From Spirochaetaceae bacterium (GTDB lineage Bacteria > Spirochaetota > Spirochaetia > CADAEX01): a stretch of 7,298 nt of DNA. The stretch spans positions 1 to 7,298 of the forward strand of contig WRFK01000073.1 in assembly GCA_009778835.1 (NCBI GenBank), read 5' to 3'. Of this stretch, positions 1 through 5,915 are shown piece by piece. The position numbers were made by a program, and so were the translations under genes. Every line of letters starts with the position of its first letter. Positions within the stretch are counted from its first letter, which is position 1. A model generated the notes under the pieces. The model worked only from the letters and a program-made list of their open reading frames with translations, searched no databases and had not been told where the DNA came from.

Positions 1-102
1 ATGGTAAAGGATCATAGGACAAAACATGAAATTGGAAATATACAAAGTGTTATGGATGGAAATATTGATCCATTTATAGAAGAATATTTAAAATTTATAT
101 GA
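1..102 (+). CDS. prfB: Peptide chain release factor 2, C-terminal end (partial)
   Basis: Only the last 33 codons are in the window; the reading frame is open from base 1 and ends at the TGA at 100-102. The visible peptide has VKDHRT near its start, then E-x-GN, then V-MDG-x-ID-x-FI-x-x-YL. This is the characteristic tail of RF2, the factor that releases peptides at UGA and UAA stops; RF1 has a different ending around its DHR (DHRIG). The GGQ catalytic loop, the SPF-type stop-recognition motif and any programmed frameshift site lie upstream and cannot be judged. The ATG at base 1 is an internal Met, not a start. The stop overlaps the next gene's ATG as ATGA, which suggests translational coupling. 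The family call is strong despite the short fragment. Confidence 0.88.
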   Translation: MVKDHRTKHEIGNIQSVMDGNIDPFIEEYLKFI

Positions 103-482
103 AAAAACAAAAAAGAATGAAATCAGGTGTTTTAATTGTAGATGATTTATATTTTATAAGAATCGCGATAAGGGAAATACTGGAAAAAGAGAATGTTCCC
201 ATTATAGGAGAAGCTGAAAATGGATTGCAGGCTATTCAGCTTTATGAAGAAATAAAACCGGATATTGTTCTCCTGGATATAACAATGCCTTTAATGGATG
301 GGCTTACTGCACTGCGAATCCTTAAATCAAAATATCCCGAGTCAAAAGTTGTTATGTGTTCTGCTCTTGGGCAGCAAAAATATATAATAAAAGCAATACA
401 GCTTGGCGCTTCTGATTTTGTTGTAAAACCATTTAAACCGGAAAGGCTTATAAATTCAATTAAAAAAGCTTTTGAGGCTTAG
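99..482 (+). CDS. cheY: CheY-like single-domain response regulator
   Basis: The 127-residue protein is a stand-alone receiver domain with no output domain. The key residues are all present: the acidic pair D15/D16 in LIVDD, the phosphoacceptor D60 in VLLDITMP, the switch Ser S88 in VVMCSALGQQ, and K110 in FVVKPF. The segments DITMP-x-MDG-x-TAL and MCSA-x-GQQ match the B. subtilis type of chemotaxis CheY rather than the E. coli type, so a role in signalling to the flagellar switch is likely. No kinase or other che gene is in view, so another phosphorelay role is possible. The start at 99 forms an ATGA overlap with the prfB stop. An internal ATG at 117 (residue 7) would give MKSGVLIVDD, closer to the usual CheY N-terminus. 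Neither start has a good ribosome-binding site. Confidence 0.88.
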   Translation: MKKQKRMKSGVLIVDDLYFIRIAIREILEKENVPIIGEAENGLQAIQLYEEIKPDIVLLDITMPLMDGLTALRILKSKYPESKVVMCSALGQQKYIIKAIQLGASDFVVKPFKPERLINSIKKAFEA

Positions 483-487
483 AGGTT

Positions 488-1924
488 ATGAGATTCTGCT
501 TTGTTCTTCCTGTTCTTTTTTTCTTTTTTATTCAACCGATTTACTGTCAAAGACTTATTATAAAAGATGAACAACCAACATGGAATGTTGCGTTAACAGA
601 ATTTAAAGTATCAAATTCCAGGGAAGATATCTCATATATCAGCAATATTCTCCCATCATTTTTTTTTAGCCAGTTTTCCGAAATAGGCAAGCATACATTT
701 TCTTCTGAGGAAATATTGCTGTTTAGAAAAAAAATTATCTCCGATCAAATTACGAAAGAAGAAAAAAACCTTTCATTATATATAAAAGAATATGATAACG
801 CATATTTTAGGGAAGTTGAAAGAAGAAGAGAGATAAAAAATAAAATCAGCGATAGCAGAAAAAAAATAAAACGTCTTAAAGATTATAAGTTGGGAAGAGT
901 AATAGTATCTCCTGTAAAAGATATTGTATTCATAACAACCGATGAGGCAGACAGACCTCTTTCATTTGATGTTGTTGATATAGATAAATTTGCATCAGAT
1001 AAAAACTTTGATTATGTTTTTTACGGACATGCAAGACAATTTAAAAATATAGTAACTCTTGAAATAAAATTTTACAGCGCGCTTGAAAAGAAAAATATAT
1101 ATTCAACATCTGTATCAAGCGAAAGAGACTCGTTGTTTTCCTCGCTTGATAATGTAATTTCAGAAATAACATCAATTCTTCTTGGCACTATATGGAGCAA
1201 GATTACAGTCAATACAGATAACAGGGATAGCGATATTTATCTTGATGAAAAATATATAGGAACAGGTTCTGCTTTAAATATTATAGTTTCTCCGGGAGAA
1301 CATACGCTTACAATAAAAGGGGCAGGGCAGGAAGAAAAAACTATTTCTGTTTTTTTAGAGGAAAAGAAATCAAATGTTTTTGACTTTAGTGTTACTTTAA
1401 AAGAGGAAAAGCTTACGGCAATAAACACTCTTCCACAGGAAGCGAATGTTTATCTTGATTCTGTCTGGATGGGAGTAACCCCTTTTCTTTTGGATGCGTT
1501 ATCCGGCGAGATGATTATAAGAAAAGATGGTTTTAGAGATACCAGAATGCTTCTTAATGATATTCCTCAAAATTCAATAGAAATACAGTTGTCTCCCGAT
1601 ATCTTTAAAAAAGATGAATATATCGAAAGAAAGAGAAACACTTTTTATACAAGCATCTCATTTTTTATCTTATCTGTCCCTATACCTTTTTTCCTGTACG
1701 CTTTAACAAGCGAATATAATAGCGCATATAGCGCTGCTATTATTTCCAATAGCAACTATGATGAAATTTTCAGGCTTGGAAGAGCCAGAAACTATACGTA
1801 TTATGGGTATCATGCTTCGCTGTTTTTAACCATGGCTCTTTTGGTTAATACTGTTTTTAAACTAAATGACTACATAAAAGCAGGGGATGTTCTTTATAAA
1901 AAAAATAGCAGGAGTTTTAACTAA
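488..1924 (+). CDS. Exported protein with tandem PEGA domains and two C-terminal membrane segments
   Basis: This 478-residue protein starts with a signal sequence: residues 1-20 are very Phe-rich, ending around PIYC-Q. Cys20 makes a lipoprotein conceivable, but Tyr at -1 is a poor lipobox. Residues 33-70 (WNVALTEFKV onwards) look like the start of an alpha/beta domain of the kind in exported TolB-N/FlgO-like proteins; this is only a resemblance. Residues about 96-135 are strongly charged and probably coiled coil. Two PEGA-like beta domains follow, about 238-304 (IYLDEKYIGTG, SPGEHTLTIK) and 308-369 (VYLDSVWMGVTP, LSGEMIIRKDGF). Hydrophobic segments at about 386-406 and 441-457 would anchor it in a membrane, with a Tyr/Asn-rich loop between. 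It begins 5 nt after cheY; GAGG at 474-477 is a plausible Shine-Dalgarno. PEGA domains are common in surface and envelope proteins. The exact function is unknown. Confidence 0.82.
   Translation: MRFCFVLPVLFFFFIQPIYCQRLIIKDEQPTWNVALTEFKVSNSREDISYISNILPSFFFSQFSEIGKHTFSSEEILLFRKKIISDQITKEEKNLSLYIKEYDNAYFREVERRREIKNKISDSRKKIKRLKDYKLGRVIVSPVKDIVFITTDEADRPLSFDVVDIDKFASDKNFDYVFYGHARQFKNIVTLEIKFYSALEKKNIYSTSVSSERDSLFSSLDNVISEITSILLGTIWSKITVNTDNRDSDIYLDEKYIGTGSALNIIVSPGEHTLTIKGAGQEEKTISVFLEEKKSNVFDFSVTLKEEKLTAINTLPQEANVYLDSVWMGVTPFLLDALSGEMIIRKDGFRDTRMLLNDIPQNSIEIQLSPDIFKKDEYIERKRNTFYTSISFFILSVPIPFFLYALTSEYNSAYSAAIISNSNYDEIFRLGRARNYTYYGYHASLFLTMALLVNTVFKLNDYIKAGDVLYKKNSRSFN
1910..1914 (+). promoter_or_regulatory. 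Ribosome binding site of ftsY
   Basis: AGGAG lies 9 nt before the ATG at 1924, inside the end of the PEGA-protein gene. It is the clearest Shine-Dalgarno sequence in the window and supports the 1924 start, which shares its A with the upstream TAA stop (TAATG). Confidence 0.7.
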
Positions 1925-2796
1925 TGAAACTTGCACTGTCCGAAAAGATAAAAGCCATATTTAAAAAAAATAAAATAGATAATGTTTTTTATGAAGATAT
2001 TGAAGATGCTCTTATTGAGTCAGATATGGGCACAGCTCTTTCTTCGGAGATAGTAAAAAAACTTAAAGCCGATGCTTTGAAAAATAAAATAACTGATCAG
2101 GAAGCGCTCTATTCTCTTTTAAAAGAGAATATTTCCGAAAAAATATTAGAATATAATTTTTCAATAGATCCTCAAAAACTTAATCTTATTTTGTTTCTTG
2201 GAGTCAATGGCGTAGGAAAAACAACCACAATAGCAAAAGCAGCAAGGCTTATTCAAAATGAATATAAAGGAGAAGGTGTGCTGTTGGCTGCTGCCGATAC
2301 ATTCAGGGCTGCTGCCATAGACCAACTAAAGATCCATGGAGAAAGGCTTGGCGTAAGAGTTATAAGCCAGGAACATGGTTCGGATCCCGGAGCTGTAATA
2401 TATGACACTATTGAAAGCGCAAAAGCAAAAGGGGACAAAGTTATTCTTGCCGATACTGCCGGAAGAATGCATAACAAAACAAACCTTGTTAAAGAGCTCC
2501 AAAAAATAGATAAAATTATAAAAAATAAAATTCCCGGAGAAAACTATTTTAAATTTCTTGTTATTGATTCAACAACAGGTCAAAATGGTTTTAATCAGGC
2601 TGAAATATTTAATGAAGCGATCGGAATAGATGCTGTTGTCCTTGCAAAATATGATTCAACCTCAAAAGGGGGAATAGCAGTATCGATCTCCGGCAAACTT
2701 GGCATTCCCTTTGTTTTTATAGGGACAGGGGAAAAATATGATAATCTTAAAAGATTTAATAAAAAGGAATATTTGGATAACCTTCTCGATGTATAA
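1924..2796 (+). CDS. ftsY: Signal recognition particle receptor FtsY (short form)
   Basis: FtsY is the SRP-receptor GTPase that brings ribosome-nascent chain complexes to the SecYEG translocon at the inner membrane. At 290 residues the protein is just an NG core. The helical N domain is about 1-80, with ALIESDMG at 29-36 in place of the usual ALLEADV. The GTPase domain carries the P-loop GVNGVGKTT (93-101), DTFRAAA (125-131), DTAGR (177-181), TTGQN (217-221) and the closing GTGEKYDNL (267-275). The absence of an M domain and the DTFRAAA-x-DQL and GVNGVGKTTT motifs separate it from Ffh. There is no acidic A domain, so membrane contact probably relies on the N-terminal helix. The guanine-specificity motif reads AKYD (241-244) rather than the usual TKLD, an unusual change. 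Its start overlaps the previous stop as TAATG with a good ribosome-binding site. Confidence 0.95.
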   Translation: MKLALSEKIKAIFKKNKIDNVFYEDIEDALIESDMGTALSSEIVKKLKADALKNKITDQEALYSLLKENISEKILEYNFSIDPQKLNLILFLGVNGVGKTTTIAKAARLIQNEYKGEGVLLAAADTFRAAAIDQLKIHGERLGVRVISQEHGSDPGAVIYDTIESAKAKGDKVILADTAGRMHNKTNLVKELQKIDKIIKNKIPGENYFKFLVIDSTTGQNGFNQAEIFNEAIGIDAVVLAKYDSTSKGGIAVSISGKLGIPFVFIGTGEKYDNLKRFNKKEYLDNLLDV

Positions 2797-3844
2797 AATA
2801 TTTTTTTCGTTACTATTTTTATTAATAGCCCCATTTGTTTTTTCGCAGCAATACTACAGATCAAATAGTCTTGGGATGCAACTTGCAAGCATACCTAAAT
2901 TCAGGATAGATGAATTTGAATATTATATTGAAAAAATAAAAGATGAGCGTGAGAATAAAGATGTAAAAATACTTTTTAAAGAATTTCTTCCCATAAAAGT
3001 AACTGAACTCTATTATTCGGATAATGGCTCTGTTGAAAAAGAGATTATTACAGAAAATGGCATAGAAACAGAAAAAGTATATAAAGAATCGCTTCTATAC
3101 AGAGAAAAAGTTACAAATAGAGGCGATCAGTCAGGCTATGTAAAAGTTTACAGATACACTGCAAACCAGCTTCTTGATACAATAGATGAACTTTCTCTTG
3201 ATGGCAAAATTCAAAGTTCGATTACCTATGAAAGAGATTCCAGAGGGAGGATCGCTACTGTTATAAGATCGATTTATCCGGAAAATGATGAAGAAAAAGA
3301 AGATCAAATATCAAAATATAGATTTGAAGAACGAAATCTGCTTGAAGAATGGCATGGCGACAGCAACTTGGCGGGAAATTTTATATATTACAGAAATGGA
3401 AGAATATCGGAAATATTAAGAACAGATAAAGGAGAGCCAATATCTGAAAAAAAATATTTTTATGATTCTGATCTCAATTTGCGAATAGAGGAATTTATTT
3501 ATGAAACAGAAGAAAAGATTATTAAAAATATTGATTCGGAAGGTTATCTTATAGAAGAATTCATTTCTATCGGAGAAGATTTTGTTTCAAAAACAAATGA
3601 CTATTATGACGATGATAAAAATCTTGTAAGAAGAATAAAAGTCATTCCGGATGGGGTCGAAAGATATATATACGAATATTCAAATGATACTTTATATTCT
3701 GAAAAAATGTTTTTTAACGGAGAAATTTATAAGGAAAAAATTTATCTTGAAGATAATGAGCACTATGAAGATTTTTACAATAATGGCGAAAAAATCTTAA
3801 GAATATATTATAAGGATGATGAAAAAACAGCAGTTGAAAGATGA
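2789..3844 (+). CDS. Exported YD/YwqK-like repeat protein of unknown function
   Basis: I do not recognise a named family. The frame is open from an ATG at 2738, but I prefer the ATG at 2789, giving 351 residues. That start puts a clean signal peptide at the very N-terminus (residues 1-19, hydrophobic core, cleavage likely after VFS before QQ) and shortens the overlap with ftsY from 59 to 8 nt (ATGTATAA). The mature part has no further membrane segment. It is rich in Tyr, Asp, Glu, Asn and Lys, with many short strand-like units such as KYFYDSDLNL, NDYYDDDKNLV and YIYEYSNDTLYSEK. These resemble the YD repeats of RHS-type proteins and the YwqK/MORN-like repeats, and suggest an elongated beta-sheet protein in the periplasm. 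Its stop overlaps the lolC start as ATGA. Its position between ftsY and lolCDE makes an envelope-protein trafficking role plausible, but that is inferred from context only. Confidence 0.75.
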   Translation: MYKIFFSLLFLLIAPFVFSQQYYRSNSLGMQLASIPKFRIDEFEYYIEKIKDERENKDVKILFKEFLPIKVTELYYSDNGSVEKEIITENGIETEKVYKESLLYREKVTNRGDQSGYVKVYRYTANQLLDTIDELSLDGKIQSSITYERDSRGRIATVIRSIYPENDEEKEDQISKYRFEERNLLEEWHGDSNLAGNFIYYRNGRISEILRTDKGEPISEKKYFYDSDLNLRIEEFIYETEEKIIKNIDSEGYLIEEFISIGEDFVSKTNDYYDDDKNLVRRIKVIPDGVERYIYEYSNDTLYSEKMFFNGEIYKEKIYLEDNEHYEDFYNNGEKILRIYYKDDEKTAVER

Positions 3845-5241
3845 TAAATAGATGGTTTATATTTCTTGCCAACAGATATATATGGCCAAGAAAAGCAGAT
3901 AAAAAAAACACTACTAAAGTATTATCAATACTTGGGCTTGCAGCAGGAGTCATTACTCTGATAGCAGTAATGTCTATAATGAATGGGCTGCAGCTTGGTT
4001 TTATTAATGATATTCTTGAGATCGAATCATATCACATCAGGATATATAATACTGATGATGAAAAAGCAATAGCAACGACTCTTGAAAATAATTCTGCTGT
4101 TCTTAATTTTACAACATTTTACGATACTCAGACACTTCTTTCAGGCGGAATTTCAAGACTTGATCCTGTTATGGTAAGGCTTATTAATGAAAAAGATTTT
4201 AAACAGGATAAATCGCTTATAAAGCATCTTGGCATTGAGGAATTTCAAATTGATATTGATGGGGCATATAAAGTTGTAATAGGGGCAGAGCTTGCGAGAG
4301 TTCTGCATGCATCCATAGGAGAGACAATAAGTCTTATATCTTTATCCGGAAATAATTTTGCTTCGCTGCGCCCCGACACTATTGATTTTGAAATAACAGG
4401 AATATTTCAGTCAGGATATTATCAGTTTGACAGGAATATGATTTTTATATCCGATATGCATGTTTCTCTTTTTGAACAGGGAAGAGCAAGGGAGGGGAGC
4501 TCTGCAATGCAAGACCCCGTACCGATGAAAATCGGTATTCAACGGGGTGACGGAAGTTCTGTACAAGGTGATGTTGGCGATAAATCCTGTTCCGATAATG
4601 GAAAAATAATAGGAATAAAATTAAAAAACAGATACCGGGACATTGAAACAATATTTGAAATAAAAACCAATCATCCCAATGCCGAAATAGTCTCATGGAG
4701 AGAGTATAATAAATCTTTTTTTAGCGCTCTTCAGATGGAAAAGGTTATAATGCTTCTTTTAATTGTTCTTATATTTGTTGTTATAGGGGTAAATATTTTC
4801 AACTCAACAAAACGTACTGTTGCCGAAAAACTTGAAGATATTGCTGTATTGTACGCAATAGGGGCGCCGGAAAAATCAGTAAGAAAAATATTTCTTTTTG
4901 AAGGAATAATAATAGGCCTTATAAGCGGATTCGCAGGAGTTGTTTTGGGTCTTTTAATTATAATAAATATAAATGAAATATTTGCGATTTTTGGCAAAGT
5001 AGTAACGCATCTATTCCGATGCGTTGAATTTGTCGCATCTACTGCAGGTCTTTCACAAGATTTTTCTTTTACACTTTTTCCGTCAGACTACTTCTATCTT
5101 GCGGAAATTCCTGTAAAGATAGTACTGGTGGAAGTTGTTACTATTTTTATTTTTGCTTTATTATCAGCTGTCTTGTCTGCATATTTTGCGTCTAAAAAAA
5201 TATCTGTAGACAATCCGGCGGAATATCTGAGGTATGAATGA
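3841..5241 (+). CDS. lolC: Lipoprotein-releasing ABC transporter permease LolC
   Basis: LolC and LolE form the membrane part of LolCDE, which extracts outer-membrane-destined lipoproteins from the inner membrane and hands them to LolA. The 466-residue protein has the FtsX/MacB-type plan: TM1 about 27-49, a large periplasmic domain about 50-300, then TM2 301-322, TM3 351-377 and TM4 427-449. The N-terminus matches the LolC/E pattern well (FLANRYIWPRKADKK, then SILGLAAGV and SIMNGL). KLEDIAVLYAIGAPEKSV (330-347) is the conserved cytoplasmic coupling segment that contacts the ATPase, and the end DNPAEYLRYE is typical. The start gives an ATGA overlap with the upstream gene and has no strong ribosome-binding site, so it probably depends on coupling. 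Oddity: residues about 213-253 are a Gly/Ser-rich insert missing in LolE and encoded by GC-rich palindromic DNA. LolC versus LolE naming rests on order and motif quality. Confidence 0.88.
   Translation: MINRWFIFLANRYIWPRKADKKNTTKVLSILGLAAGVITLIAVMSIMNGLQLGFINDILEIESYHIRIYNTDDEKAIATTLENNSAVLNFTTFYDTQTLLSGGISRLDPVMVRLINEKDFKQDKSLIKHLGIEEFQIDIDGAYKVVIGAELARVLHASIGETISLISLSGNNFASLRPDTIDFEITGIFQSGYYQFDRNMIFISDMHVSLFEQGRAREGSSAMQDPVPMKIGIQRGDGSSVQGDVGDKSCSDNGKIIGIKLKNRYRDIETIFEIKTNHPNAEIVSWREYNKSFFSALQMEKVIMLLLIVLIFVVIGVNIFNSTKRTVAEKLEDIAVLYAIGAPEKSVRKIFLFEGIIIGLISGFAGVVLGLLIIININEIFAIFGKVVTHLFRCVEFVASTAGLSQDFSFTLFPSDYFYLAEIPVKIVLVEVVTIFIFALLSAVLSAYFASKKISVDNPAEYLRYE
4474..4599 (+). repeat. In-frame palindromic insert within lolC (candidate coding palindromic element)
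   Basis: This stretch encodes LolC residues about 212-253. Aligned by eye with LolE, SLFE...GKIIGIKLKNRYRD corresponds to SIFRDMNPPFVGIKVKDPYKD, leaving about 41 extra codons in LolC. Counted by hand, 4481-4580 is 53% G+C, far above its surroundings. It holds a strong two-part hairpin: ACCCCGT (4514-4520) pairs with ACGGGGT (4542-4548), and ACCGAT (4521-4526) with ATCGGT (4531-4536) around a GAAA loop, with a 5-nt bulge at 4537-4541. GAACAGG (4474-4480) and CCTGTTC (4586-4592) form a 7-bp inverted repeat near the ends. The encoded peptide is hydrophilic and has two similar units, GSSAMQD and GSSVQGD. The exact boundaries are uncertain by a few codons. The design recalls Rickettsia palindromic elements; whether other copies exist cannot be seen here. 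Confidence 0.6.
5004..5025 (+). repeat. Perfect 8-bp inverted repeat in lolC
   Basis: AACGCATC (5004-5011) and GATGCGTT (5018-5025) are perfect reverse complements around a 6-nt loop. CGCATCTA occurs at 5006-5013 and again at 5034-5041. It lies in the region encoding the loop between TM3 and TM4. The protein is about the same length here as LolE, so this is not clearly an insertion. It may be a small palindrome tolerated in a permissive loop, or chance. Confidence 0.5.
5228..5232 (+). promoter_or_regulatory. Ribosome binding site of lolD
   Basis: TGAGG sits 5 nt before the ATG at 5238, within the last codons of lolC. It favours that ATG, which overlaps the lolC stop as ATGA, over the out-of-frame ATG at 5234. 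Confidence 0.5.
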
Positions 5242-5915
5242 GTAAAATAATAGAAATCGATAAGCTTGTAAAAAAATATAAAAACGGAAGCGAAGAACTT
5301 GTTGTGCTTGATCAACTCGATCTTTCAATTGATAAGGGGAGCAAAATAATAATTACCGGCGAAAGCGGGCGGGGTAAAAGCACTTTGCTTAATATTATCG
5401 GCGGCCTTGACAGAGGAACAAGCGGAGTTGTGAATATTCTGGGACAGAATATCGAAACAATGAGCGAAAATGAACTCTATAATTTTAGAAATAAGGTTAT
5501 GGGATTTGTTTTTCAGTTTCATTATCTTATAAAAGAATTAACTGCTGTTGAAAATGTTATGATGCCATATTTTATTGCAAGCAACTCCAGAAAAAAAGCT
5601 CTAAGCAAAGCAGAAGAACTTTTGGAAAAAGTAAATTTAAAAGACAGAATCTCTTTTTATCCTTATCAGCTTTCCGGAGGAGAAAGGCAGCGTGTAGCTG
5701 TTGCAAGATCTTTAATAAATGATCCTCCAATAATAATCGCAGATGAACCTACCGGTAATCTTGATGAAAAAAACTCGCAGATCATTGAAGATATTTTATT
5801 CGATCTTGTTCAGCAGCAGGGAGTGACTCTTGTAATGGTTACACATGAAATGGAGCTCGCAAAAAGAGGTGATCTTATTATGAAACTTGATAAAGGGAAG
5901 CTTCATCCAATATGA
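5238..5915 (+). CDS. lolD: Lipoprotein-releasing system ATP-binding protein LolD
   Basis: This 225-residue ABC ATPase drives lipoprotein extraction by LolC/LolE from the cytoplasmic face of the inner membrane. All nucleotide-binding elements are present: Walker A GESGRGKST (41-49), Q-loop Gln93 in FVFQFHYL, signature LSGGERQ (145-151), Walker B IIIADEPTGNLD (165-176, catalytic E170), and the switch His203 in MVTHE. The length and the motifs GGLD after Walker A, FQFHYLI-x-ELTA-x-EN-x-MMP and ADEPTGNLD are those of the LolD/MacB/FtsE group; the two flanking LolC/E-type permeases decide for LolD. Walker A has Arg45 where Ser is usual (GESGSGKST), at a position that tolerates variation. The gene overlaps lolC and lolE by 4 nt each (ATGA), so the three subunits are probably made in a coupled way. 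Confidence 0.93.
   Translation: MSKIIEIDKLVKKYKNGSEELVVLDQLDLSIDKGSKIIITGESGRGKSTLLNIIGGLDRGTSGVVNILGQNIETMSENELYNFRNKVMGFVFQFHYLIKELTAVENVMMPYFIASNSRKKALSKAEELLEKVNLKDRISFYPYQLSGGERQRVAVARSLINDPPIIIADEPTGNLDEKNSQIIEDILFDLVQQQGVTLVMVTHEMELAKRGDLIMKLDKGKLHPI

Noticed and set aside
1..98. Independent small gene starting at the ATG at base 1
   Set aside because: The peptide is plainly the RF2 C-terminus, so the ATG is an internal methionine codon of a gene cut by the window edge.
1288..1300. Palindrome TTCTCC-G-GGAGAA in the PEGA gene
   Set aside because: It encodes SPGEH, a conserved PEGA motif, so protein constraint explains it and the surroundings have normal composition.
2738..2788. Longer N-terminus of the YD-like protein starting at 2738
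   Set aside because: It would add 17 polar residues before the signal peptide and overlap ftsY by 59 nt; the ATG at 2789 gives a normal signal sequence and a short overlap.
2595..2888. Minus-strand open frames across the window, the longest about 97 codons
   Set aside because: They all lie opposite well-supported genes, show no family motifs, and are what is expected by chance opposite AT-rich coding sequence.
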